DNA of 64,000 nt from positions 186,001-250,000 of the forward strand of contig NZ_CP076023.1 of the NCBI RefSeq assembly GCF_018623035.1. The letters run 5' to 3'. The stretch is from Cellulomonas dongxiuzhuiae (GTDB taxonomy: Bacteria; Actinomycetota; Actinomycetes; Actinomycetales; Cellulomonadaceae). Under the pieces are notes generated by a model that made no database searches, was not told the origin of the DNA, and was given only the letters and a program-made list of their open reading frames with translations. Every line of letters starts with the position of its first letter. Positions within the stretch are counted from its first letter, which is position 1. A program made the translations under genes and the position numbers. Below, in pieces: positions 43,107-51,600 of this stretch.

Positions 43107-43333
43107 CTCAGGAACTTCGGTCGTGCTGGCATGGCGTGTGCGACGTACAGGTCGTCATAGCGCTCGACGACACCGACTTCGATGAGACCGCCGCTGCGGT
43201 CCGGACCGATGACCATCGTCATACCGTCTCCCACGTCGAACAGGTCGATGTGGTTGCGTAGCGCATGCCGGATCGAGTCCTCTGACACGCCGTGCCTGTA
43301 GGCGCTGTGAAGAACGAACGGCTCGCTGTCCAC
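43103..43333 (-). CDS. small protein, putative type II toxin
   Basis: A 76-residue protein (DSEPFVLHSAYRHGVSEDSIRHALRN ... MTMVIGPDRSGGLIEVGVVERYDDLYVAHAMPARPKFL) with the length and alternating beta-alpha pattern of BrnT/RelE-like toxins, though I cannot place it firmly. The GTG start at 43333 lies six bases after a TAACTT -10 box (43345-43340 on the minus strand), so the transcript is probably leaderless. It overlaps the putative antitoxin gene by 4 bases. Confidence 0.6.
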   Translation of the reverse strand: MDSEPFVLHSAYRHGVSEDSIRHALRNHIDLFDVGDGMTMVIGPDRSGGLIEVGVVERYDDLYVAHAMPARPKFLR

Positions 43334-43351
43334 GGTGACAAGTTATCTTGC

Positions 43352-43367
43352 TGCCCAGCGCTGGGCA
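43352..43367. promoter_or_regulatory. 16-base palindromic operator of the toxin-antitoxin-like pair
   Basis: TGCCCAGCGCTGGGCA is a perfect palindrome just upstream of the TAACTT -10 box (43340-43345, minus strand) of the toxin-like gene, placed where an antitoxin or toxin-antitoxin complex would repress its own promoter. Confidence 0.6.
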
Positions 43368-43375
43368 AGCAGTCG

Positions 43376-43555
43376 ACCGGACGAGCGCCAGTACCGCGCG
43401 CTGGTCGATCTGTGCGCGAGATACGGGTTCGCCAGGCGCCTGAGCTGCTGTTCGTCGTCGAGATGATCGACGCTCCTGCACGGATCACTGCGCTCACATC
43501 GGGCCTCGCCGCCGTCGAGCGGGTCGCTGGTCGGCTGGTACCGACGTTCTGCTGA
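43376..43555 (+). pseudogene. possible remnant of a decayed gene
   Basis: Two plus-strand frames give protein-like stretches that join only if a frameshift is allowed: PDERQYRALVDLCARYGF, then APELLFVVEMIDAPARITAL and on to a stop at 43555. No clear ribosome site or intact start precedes it. It lies in the 270-base gap between two toxin-antitoxin-like modules, a typical place for debris. It could equally be non-coding sequence. Confidence 0.25.
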
Positions 43556-43606
43556 CCGCGGCACACGCCGTCATCCCGCATCTGCCCGAGTCAGGTCGGC
43601 TGCTGC

Positions 43607-43981
43607 TCACCAGGCTTCGGTCAGGCGTGCGAGGCGTTCGCGGATGCTCCCGACGTCGTCCACCCGGCCGGCAGCGACGTCCATGATGAGGTCGTAGGCG
43701 TCGTCGTTCGTCGCGACCAGTCGCGTGCCGTTGACGCCCAGGAACACGATGGTGCCCGCGAGTGCGAGTCGCTCGTCCCCGTCCAGCAGGGCGTGGTTGC
43801 GAGTCAGCGAGTGGAGCAGTGCGGCCGCCTTGGTGAGGAGGTCGGGGTACGCGTCGGTCCCGCCAACCTGAGTCCGTGGTCGTGCGGCGGCCGACTCCAC
43901 GAGGCCGATGTCACGCACGACCAGATCGCCGACGACGCGCCGCGCGACGACGAGCAGCTCCTCGGCGGTGAGGTAGATCAT
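43607..43981 (-). CDS. doc: Doc-like toxin of the Fic superfamily
   Basis: A 124-residue death-on-curing-type protein. The Fic-like motif is His63-A-L-L-Asp67-G-D-E-Arg71 where Doc proteins usually read HxxxDGNKR, so the Asn and Lys positions are replaced by Asp69 and Glu70. Doc inactivates EF-Tu by phosphorylation; the altered motif might weaken this. It follows the ribbon-helix-helix antitoxin with a 4-base overlap, the usual antitoxin-first order. Confidence 0.8.
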   Translation of the reverse strand: MIYLTAEELLVVARRVVGDLVVRDIGLVESAAARPRTQVGGTDAYPDLLTKAAALLHSLTRNHALLDGDERLALAGTIVFLGVNGTRLVATNDDAYDLIMDVAAGRVDDVGSIRERLARLTEAW

Positions 43982-44181
43982 CGGCCGAGGCGCTCGAGCG
44001 CCTCGGCGTACCGGGGGAGCTCACTGTCCATCACCGCGTTGATGAGGTCCTCTCGCGAGGTGCGCTCGATGTAGTCGCGAACGGCTTGGCGGGCCACGTC
44101 CTGCATCGAACGGTGCTCGACCTCCGCGCGGCGTCTCAGAGCCTCGGTCTCGGCCGCGTCGAGTCGAAGTGTCATCGCCAT
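43978..44181 (-). CDS. ribbon-helix-helix antitoxin partner of Doc
   Basis: A 67-residue protein starting MAMTLRLDAAETEALRRRAEVEHRSMQDVARQAVRDYIER, which is the beta-strand plus two-helix pattern of CopG/Arc-type DNA-binding antitoxins. The C-terminal segment should wrap the toxin. It is first in a two-gene operon with the Doc-like gene (ATGA overlap). It likely represses its own promoter. Confidence 0.8.
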   Translation of the reverse strand: MAMTLRLDAAETEALRRRAEVEHRSMQDVARQAVRDYIERTSREDLINAVMDSELPRYAEALERLGR

Positions 44182-44356
44182 GGCGTGATGGTATCAGCAG
44201 CGGTATCAGCGCGCCTGGCCGCTGTTCTCGAAGTGGCCCACGCGGCCGCGCGACGATCTCCGACGTGCCGACGGCGCGCTCGTGCGGGAGCCTGGGGCGC
44301 TGCCGGGCGCTCCGGCGCCGCGCCCCGCTCGAGCCGGAGAGAGTTCAGGGAGCCCC

Positions 44357-44965
44357 ATGGAGACGTCGCGTTCACCCAGGACGGCCGCGTGGGTCGTGGG
44401 GGCCGCCTGCGTCGGCGCGCTCCTGGCGTACGGGGTGATGCGCGCCTTCCCCGACCTCTCCCTGTTCGACGTCGGCTCGCAGGACCGCGACGCCGAGATC
44501 GTCAGCTCGATCACGCGGGAGGAGCAGGTCGTGCTCCTGAGCCTGGGGATCCAGGGCATCGCCGAGCAGTCCGAGACGGGCTCGTTCCTGGGGATGGACG
44601 TTCCCGGCACCGGGAGGTCGTCGTTCGTGCAGTACGGCTTCAACGCCAAGCTGGGGATCGAGGGCAGCGACGTGAGGATCGACCGGGCCGGCGAGGACGA
44701 GCTGGTCATCTCCGTCCCCGAGTTCATCTTCATCGGGCACGACGACGAGAGCTTCAGGACGGTCGTCGAGGACAACGGCGTCCTGAGCTGGGTGACTCCC
44801 CAGATCGACACCGTGGAGATGATCAACAACGTCCTCGACGAGGGTGGCCAGGACCAGTACATCGACGAGAACCGGGAGATCCTCGAGGACCAGGCCAGGG
44901 CCTTCTACACCGCCATCGTCACGAGCATCGACCCGACGGTCGCTCTCAGGTTCGAGTTCCGCTGA
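44357..44965 (+). CDS. membrane-anchored DUF4230-like protein
   Basis: A 202-residue protein with one N-terminal membrane helix (about 10-30) and a soluble domain beginning SSITREEQVVLLSLGIQGIAEQ, with a repeated-strand core (YGFNAKLGIEGSDVRID, ELVISVPEFIF) and a helical end (DENREILEDQARAFYTAIV). This resembles DUF4230 proteins. GGGAG precedes the ATG. Its 3' end overlaps the end of the convergent cyclase-like gene by 20 bases. The function is unknown. Confidence 0.7.
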   Translation: METSRSPRTAAWVVGAACVGALLAYGVMRAFPDLSLFDVGSQDRDAEIVSSITREEQVVLLSLGIQGIAEQSETGSFLGMDVPGTGRSSFVQYGFNAKLGIEGSDVRIDRAGEDELVISVPEFIFIGHDDESFRTVVEDNGVLSWVTPQIDTVEMINNVLDEGGQDQYIDENREILEDQARAFYTAIVTSIDPTVALRFEFR

Positions 44966-45932
44966 CCTCGCCGTCCCACCACGCCAGGACGCGCGCGGCG
45001 TGGAAGGTCAGCCACCGGGAGGGCTCGCCCGGCGGCACGTCGACCTCGAACCACGCGCGCCCCGGCAGCCGGTGCTCCTGCAGCCACGTGCCGTCGGGCT
45101 GCCGGGCGGCGCGCACGGTCTCGACCGCGTCGGCCAGGCGTGCGTCGGGCGCGGTGCCGTCGTGCAGTGCCGCCGCGCGGAAGTGGTCGAGCGCGTTCAG
45201 CGTGCTGAACCGCCAGCGGAACGGGTAGCAGAACACCGTCACCCAGGGCCCGAGCGGCTCGCCGTCGGTCACGCGCCGCAGCAGCCGGCGCTCGAGCAGG
45301 TACTCCTCACCGGCGTGCCGGGCGGCGCGCACCGCGTCCGAGCCGGTCGCGGCCTCGTACGACAGCAGGCCCTTCACGGTGTTGAGCGTCGAGTGCACCG
45401 ACGAGCGCGTCGAGCCCTCGACCCACTCGCAGTTCCAGCCGCCGTCGGGCAGCCGGTGCTCGGGGAACCACGCCGCGAGCCCGGTGACGTCCGCGCCGAG
45501 CCACGCGCCGTTCGCGAGCGTGAAGGCGTTGATGCAGCAGTCGACCTCGCCGGCCCAGTACGGCTCGTCGTTGTACTCCCAGCGGCTGTTGGCCTGGAGC
45601 TTGTCGGCCGTGCCCGCGAGCACGGCTGCGTCGAGCCCCCAGTCGCGCAGCGCGTTGAGGGTCCACGTCGTCGCCGTCCACGGTTGACCCGCGCCGGGCT
45701 GCGCCTCGGGCCCTTCGAAGTCGAAGCCGCGCGGGAAGTACGCGCCGCCCGCCCACTGGCCGTCGTCGTCCTGCAGCGCGAGCAGCCGCGCACCGAACCC
45801 CTCGGTCGTCACACGCGCCCGGGTCGCCCGCCACACCTCCTCGGGCGCACCGACGAGGTCACGCTCGACCTGCCACCGCAGCGCAGGATCGGAGTCGAGC
45901 AGCCAGTCGAGCAGGGCGCGATCAAGGGCCAT
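44946..45932 (-). CDS. terpene-cyclase-fold (squalene cyclase-like) protein
   Basis: A 328-residue protein built of alpha-alpha-barrel repeats with QW-like segments (LLALQDDDGQWAGG, LPDGGWNCEWVEG, ARQPDGTWLQEHRLPG), as in squalene cyclases and prenyltransferases. It is about half the length of a true squalene-hopene cyclase, shows no DxDD catalytic motif and has no neighbouring isoprenoid genes, so catalysis is doubtful. It overlaps the convergent DUF4230-like gene by 20 bases. Confidence 0.75.
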   Translation of the reverse strand: MALDRALLDWLLDSDPALRWQVERDLVGAPEEVWRATRARVTTEGFGARLLALQDDDGQWAGGAYFPRGFDFEGPEAQPGAGQPWTATTWTLNALRDWGLDAAVLAGTADKLQANSRWEYNDEPYWAGEVDCCINAFTLANGAWLGADVTGLAAWFPEHRLPDGGWNCEWVEGSTRSSVHSTLNTVKGLLSYEAATGSDAVRAARHAGEEYLLERRLLRRVTDGEPLGPWVTVFCYPFRWRFSTLNALDHFRAAALHDGTAPDARLADAVETVRAARQPDGTWLQEHRLPGRAWFEVDVPPGEPSRWLTFHAARVLAWWDGEVSGTRT

Positions 45933-45964
45933 GCTCCACGGTAACGAGGGCGTTCTCCTGACGG

Positions 45965-46024
45965 GAAGTGGTCACATCTGCCCGGCGATGGGCCGGAAGT
46001 GGTCGCAGGTGCGACCACTTCCGG
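45965..46024 (+). repeat. intergenic GTGGTC element, copy C
   Basis: GAAGTGGTCACATCT (45965-45979) is followed by a perfect inverted repeat with 15-base arms, CCGGAAGTGGTCGCA (45993-46007) and its complement (46010-46024), around GG. It lies between two minus-strand genes. The first 15 bases equal those of copy B, and the motif-to-motif spacing is 31 bases against 32 in A and B. Confidence 0.75.
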
Positions 46025-46033
46025 GGGCGGGGG

Positions 46034-48373
46034 TCAGCCCTGGTGGGCCAGGCGGTCGCGGAGGAGGACGGCGATGTCGGCGACCTCCGGGACGCCCACC
46101 TGCGGGCGGGGGCCCGCAGCGGTGGGCTCGTGGGGGGCGGCGGGTTCGTGCGTGCCGGTCGCGGCGGCACCGGGTGTCGGGTGGGTGCCGACGTCGTCCG
46201 GCGTCGTGCCGTCCGGCGTGCCGCTCCCGCCCGGCGTCGTCGGGCCCGCCGCCGCGCCGCCGTCCGCCGACGCCCGTGCGTGCGCCGCGACGCCGTCGCT
46301 GAGCATCACCGTGCAGAAGGGGCACGCGGTGGCGATCGCGGACGCCCCGGTGGCCGCGGCCTCGGCCGCGCGGACCGTGCCGATGCGCTCGCCGATCGTC
46401 TCCTCCATCCACACCCGCGCGCCGCCGGCGCCGCAGCAGAACGACGTCTCGCGGTTGCGCGGCATCTCGGCGAGCGTGACGCCGGCCGCGGCCAGCAGCT
46501 CGCGCGGGGGCTCGTACACCTCGTTGTGGCGGCCCAGGTAGCAGGGGTCGTGGTAGGTCACGGTGGCCCCGTCGGCGTCCTCGCCCACCCCCGGAGCGAA
46601 CCGCAGGCGCCCCTCGCCCACCAGCGTGTCGAGCAGCTGCGTGTGGTGCACGACCTCGTAGCGCCCGCCCATCGCCGGGTACTCGCGCGACAGCGTGTTG
46701 AAGCAGTGCGCGCACGTCACGACGATGCGCTGCGCGCCGACCTCGTTGAGCGTCTCGACGTTCTGAGCCGCGAGCATCTGGTAGAGCGCCTCGTTGCCGG
46801 CGCGCCGGGCGGGGTCGCCCGTGCAGGTCTCGCCGTCGCCGAGGACGGCGAACGTGACGCCGGCGGCGTGCAGCAGCTCGGCCACCGCGCGCGTCGTCTT
46901 CTTGGCACGGTCCTCGAACGCGCCCGCGCAGCCGACCCAGAACAGCCAGTCGACGTCGGCCGCGGATTCCAGGTCGACGCCCATGACCGGCACGTCGAAC
47001 TCCAGACCCTTGGCCCAGTCGAGGCGCTGGCGCGCGGGCAGGCCCCACGGGTTGCCGCGCCGCTCCATCTTGGTGAACGTGCCGCCGAGCTCGGCGGGGA
47101 ACGCCGACTCCATGAGGGTCTGGTAGCGGCGGATGTCGACGATCGTGTCGACGTGCTCGATGTCGACGGGGCACTGCTGCACGCACGCACCGCACATGGT
47201 GCACGCCCACAGGACGTCGGGGTCGATGACGCCGGACGCGACCAGGTCGACACCCAGGTGCGGGTCAGCGAGCGCGTCGGGCGACGCCCCCGCGGCGCGC
47301 GCCGCCTGCACGTACGGCGCGGTCGCGGCCGCGTGGTCGCGCAGCGCGAGCGTCAGCAGCTTGGGGCTCAGCGGCTTGCCGGTCGCCCACGCGGGGCACT
47401 GGTCCTGGCAGCGGCCGCACTCGGTGCACGTCGCGACGTCGAGCAGCCCCTTCCAGCGCAGGTCCTCGATGGCGCCGACGCCCAGGCGCAGGTCGTCGGG
47501 CAGGTCGTCGACGGCCGTGAGGTCGAGCGACTCGCCCGCGGCGTCCCGCAGCGGCACGAGCGGGCCCAGCGCGGGCGTGCCGTCCGGCTCCCGCCGCGCG
47601 TACACGTTGACGACCGCGAGGAACCGGTGCCACGCGACGCCCATCGTCGGCAGCAGCCCGACGACCACGAACCACGCCATCGACACCAGGATCTTGACCA
47701 GCGCGACGACGACCACGGCCGTCGCGAGCGTCCCGGGGGCCACGGCCGTCCACGCCGCCCCGAACCACGCGGTGAGCGGGAAGTGCAGCGCGGTGGCCCA
47801 CGCCTCGCCGTCCTGCACCCCCAGCGCGTACTCGAGCCCGCGCAGCGCCAGCACCGCGACGACGACGAGCAGGACCGTCGCCTCGACGACGTACGCCCAC
47901 ACCTGGTTCGACCCGAAGAACCGCGACCGCCGCTGCGCGACCTCCGGCTCGTCCGCGCGTGGCCGCACGCGCTGCCGCAGCGCGATCAGGTAGGCGATGC
48001 CCAGCAGGCCCAGCCACGCGAAGGCCTCGACAGCCCACTCCAGCGGCACCCAGTGCGCGAGGAACGGCAGCCCGTAGCGCGGGTCGACGAGCTGCCCGTA
48101 GCCCGTCAGCAGCGTGACGACGAGCACGGGGAACGACACCATGACCACCCAGTGGGCCGCCCGCACGGCCGGGCGCTGCTGGAAGCGGCCGTGGCCGAGC
48201 ACCTCGCGCACGAGCGTCGCGAGCCGCGGGCCGACAGGCGTCCAGCGTCCCGGCAGGGGCCGTCCGGTGCGCACCGTCCGCACGATGACGACGACGCCGC
48301 GCACGAACACGGCCACGCCGACCACCGTCGCCACTGCCGCCAGCACGACCGCGCCCACCTGGAGTCCGCTCAC
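46034..48373 (-). CDS. membrane-bound heterodisulfide-reductase-like (Fe-S) protein
   Basis: A 779-residue protein with about five to six N-terminal membrane helices (1-260), two [4Fe-4S] ferredoxin motifs (CTECGRCQDQCP and CTMCGACVQQCP), and two CCG domains (CAHCFNTL, YHDPCYLGRHNE, SFCCGAGGARVW) as in HdrD/GlpC. Mycobacterial Rv0338c has the same build. It probably moves electrons between a cytoplasmic donor and the quinone pool; no partner flavoprotein is encoded nearby. The last 90 residues are low-complexity Ala/Gly/Pro/Thr. The GTG 48373 start fits a leaderless transcript from TAGGTT. Confidence 0.87.
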   Translation of the reverse strand: MSGLQVGAVVLAAVATVVGVAVFVRGVVVIVRTVRTGRPLPGRWTPVGPRLATLVREVLGHGRFQQRPAVRAAHWVVMVSFPVLVVTLLTGYGQLVDPRYGLPFLAHWVPLEWAVEAFAWLGLLGIAYLIALRQRVRPRADEPEVAQRRSRFFGSNQVWAYVVEATVLLVVVAVLALRGLEYALGVQDGEAWATALHFPLTAWFGAAWTAVAPGTLATAVVVVALVKILVSMAWFVVVGLLPTMGVAWHRFLAVVNVYARREPDGTPALGPLVPLRDAAGESLDLTAVDDLPDDLRLGVGAIEDLRWKGLLDVATCTECGRCQDQCPAWATGKPLSPKLLTLALRDHAAATAPYVQAARAAGASPDALADPHLGVDLVASGVIDPDVLWACTMCGACVQQCPVDIEHVDTIVDIRRYQTLMESAFPAELGGTFTKMERRGNPWGLPARQRLDWAKGLEFDVPVMGVDLESAADVDWLFWVGCAGAFEDRAKKTTRAVAELLHAAGVTFAVLGDGETCTGDPARRAGNEALYQMLAAQNVETLNEVGAQRIVVTCAHCFNTLSREYPAMGGRYEVVHHTQLLDTLVGEGRLRFAPGVGEDADGATVTYHDPCYLGRHNEVYEPPRELLAAAGVTLAEMPRNRETSFCCGAGGARVWMEETIGERIGTVRAAEAAATGASAIATACPFCTVMLSDGVAAHARASADGGAAAGPTTPGGSGTPDGTTPDDVGTHPTPGAAATGTHEPAAPHEPTAAGPRPQVGVPEVADIAVLLRDRLAHQG

Positions 48374-48696
48374 GGCGCCAACCTAGCCGCCGCGTCGTGG
48401 TGTCGCGCACGTCGCGTCGTGCCAGGGCGGCGCGGGGGGAGCACGGTCAACCGTTGGTAATATCGACGTGTTCCCCGCACCCACCACGACGTTCCCGACC
48501 AGCACGGAACCGCCGTCCACCGGCCAGGGTCCGTCTGCTGGGTCGACGGGCGCCGCGCGTGGTCGCACCTTCCCATCATCGGGCTGCGGCCCCCGGCCTC
48601 GCGTGAGCGGACCGGGTCCGTGCCCCCGGACCGTCCCCGACGGCCCGGACACACCGACCGACCGACCACCCGCCCCCGACACGGACGGAGCCGGAC
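48374..48696. other. 323-base divergent region: leaderless promoter (-) and long mrp leader (+)
   Basis: On the minus strand TAGGTT (48385-48380) lies six bases before GTG 48373. On the plus strand an extended -10, TGG-TAATAT (48455-48463), would start a leader of about 225 bases before the mrpA GTG. I find no recognisable riboswitch in that leader and no convincing small gene. Confidence 0.5.
48380..48385 (-). promoter_or_regulatory. -10 box for leaderless transcript of the Fe-S protein gene
   Basis: TAGGTT on the minus strand, followed by GGCGCC and the GTG start. No ribosome site is present. Confidence 0.5.
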
Positions 48697-51600
48697 GTGC
48701 TGCTGCTGCTGACGATCCACCTCGCAGCAGCCCTGGTCGCGCCCTTCCTCTTCCGCTGGTGGGGCCGCCGCGCGTTCTGGGCGCTCGCGGCGGCGCCCGC
48801 GTCGGCGGCCGTGTGGGCGCTGACCTGGACGGGCGAGGTGCAGGCCGGGCGCGGCCCGACCGAGGTGCTCGAGTGGGTGCCCGCGCTCGGGCTCGAGCTG
48901 AGCTTCCGGCTCGACACCCTGTCGTGGCTGATGACGGTCGTGGTCGGCGGTGTCGGCGCGCTCGTGCTCGTCTACTGCGCCGCGTACTTCTCGCCCACGG
49001 CGTCCGGGCTGAGCCGGTTCGGCGGCGTGTTCACGGCGTTCGCGGGGTCCATGCTCGGCCTCGTCACGGCCGACGACATGCTGCTGATGTTCGTGTTCTG
49101 GGAGCTCACGACGGTCACGTCGTACCTGCTCATCGGGCACTACGCCGACCGCAAGGCGAGCCGTCGCGCCGCCATGCAGGCGATCATCGTGACGACCGCG
49201 GGCGGGTTGGCGATGCTCGTCGGCGTCGTCATCCTGGGCCACGCCGCGGGGACGTACTCGATGTCCGCGCTCATGGCGGACCCGCCGGCCGCGTCGGCCG
49301 CGGTCGTCGCCGCCGTCGTGTGCCTGCTCGCGGGCGCCGCGACGAAGTCGGCACTGATCCCCTTCCACTTCTGGCTGCCCGCGGCCATGGCGGCCCCGAC
49401 GCCCGTCAGCGCGTACCTGCACGCCGCGGCGATGGTGAAGGCCGGCGTCTACCTGGTCGCGCGCTTCGCGCCCGCCTACTCCGAGCTGCCGGTGTGGCGC
49501 TGGACGATCGTGGTCCTCGGGTGCGGGACGCTGCTGCTCGGCGGCTACCGGGCCCTGCGCCAGCACGACCTCAAGCTCGTCCTCGCGTTCGGCACCGTCA
49601 GCCAGCTCGGCCTCATCATCCTGCTCGTGGGCCTCGGCACGAAGGCCACGGCGCTGGCGGGGCTCGCGATGCTCGGCGCGCACGCGATGTTCAAGGCGGC
49701 GCTGTTCCTCGTCGTCGGCACGGTCGACGTCGCGTGCGGCACACGCGACCTGCGGCGCCTGTCCGGCGTGGGCAGGGCGCTGCCGTGGACCGCGCTCGCG
49801 GGCGGGCTCGCGACCGCGTCGATGATCGGGCTGCCGCCCTTCGCGGGGTACGTCGCCAAGGAGGCGGGGCTCGAGGGCGTCGCCCACCTCGAGGACGGCA
49901 CGATCGGCTGGATCGTCCTCGCAGCCGTCGTCGTCGGGTCGGCGCTCACCGTCGCGTACGGGCTGCGGTTCTGGTGGGGCGCGTTCGCGACCAAGGACGC
50001 GCTCGTGCCGCAGTCCAAGACGCAGGACTCCGACGGCGTCGCGACGACCACGTCGCTGGCCGTGGGCGGCGACGAGTCGGTCGAGCCGGCGCCCGTCATG
50101 CGCCCCTCGTTCCTGCTGACCGCGCCCGCGCTCATCCTGTCGTTCCTCGGCCTGGCGGTCGCGCTGCTGCCGCACCTCGGCGAGCACCTGCTCGCGCCGT
50201 ACGCCGGGACGTACCCGGTGGGGGAGCCCGGCCACCTGCTGCTGTGGGGCGGGTTCGGCCTCGTCCTGTGGCTGACGGTCGGCATCCTGAGCGTCGGCGG
50301 CCTGCTGTTCCTCGTGCGCGACAAGGTCGAGCGGTGGCAGGCGCGCGTGCCGCACCTCATCGAGGCCGACCACACCTACCGCCGCTCGATGCGCAAGCTC
50401 GACGACCTCGCGGCCGACGTCACGGCCGTCACGCAGCGTGGTTCGCTGCCGCTGTACCTCGGCGTCATCCTCCTCACCTGGGTCGTGGCGGTCGGGACGG
50501 CGCTGCTCACCGGCACGTCGCTGCCCACCGAGACCCGGCCGTGGGACTACGCGGCCCAGACCGTCTTCGCGGGCGCGGCGATCGTCGCCGCGATCCTCGT
50601 GGCGCGGGCCCGCCGGCGTCTCAAGGCCGTCATCCTCTCCGGCATCTGCGGGTACTCGATCGCCGGCATGTTCCTGCTCTACGGCGCGCCGGACCTCGCG
50701 GTCACCCAGGTGCTCGTCGAGACCATCACGCTCGTCGTGTTCGTGCTCGTGCTGCGCCGCCTCCCCCCGTACTTCTCCGACCGGCCGCTCGCCGGGTCGC
50801 GCTGGGTGCGGCTCGGCCTGGGTCTCGCCGTCGGGCTCGTGGTGGCCGGTGTGGCGCTGGTGGCACCGTCGGCGCGCGTGCACCCGCCGGTGTCGGCGGA
50901 CTTCGCGACCGAGGCCTACGAGTTCGGGGGCGGCAAGAACATCGTCAACGTGACCCTCGTCGACATCCGCGCCTGGGACACGATGGGCGAGATCTCGGTG
51001 CTGCTCGTGGCCGCCACGGGCGTCGCGTCGCTCGTGTTCCTGTCGGCGCGCGGCGGCCGGATCTTCCGCGAGCGCGAGGCGCCCGCCGACCGCGCGGTGT
51101 GGGGCGGCACGCCGGACCCCATGGCGACGCTGCGGCGCCCGAGCACGGCACCCGACATGGGCGAGGCGGACGTCGAGGCACCCCCGACGCCGTCGGCGGG
51201 CACGCCGCGCGCCGTCGGGTCGCGTGCGCGCGAGTGGCTGCGCGCCGGGCGCACCGTCGCGCCGCAGCGCCGGTCCGTGGTGTTCGAGGTCGTCGTGCGC
51301 CTGCTGTTCCACACGATGATCGTGTACTCCGCGTTCCTGCTGTTCAGCGGTCACAACCAGCCCGGCGGCGGGTTCGCCGCGGGCCTCGTGACGGGCATCG
51401 CGCTCGCGGTGCGGTACCTCGCCGGCGGCCGCTACGAGCTGGGCGAGGCCGCGCCCGTGCAGCCGGGCGTGCTCCTGGGCACCGGGCTGTTCCTGTCGGC
51501 CGGTGTCGGGCTCGTGGCGCTGTTCGTCGGCGGCAACGTGCTGGAGTCCTGGATCTTCGAGTTCCACCTCCCGCTCTGGGGGGAGGTCAAGCTCGTGACC

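Noticed and set aside
48559-48567. GTGGTCGCA in the mrp leader as another repeat copy
   Set aside because: A single 9-base match without the second motif or stem is expected by chance in this composition.
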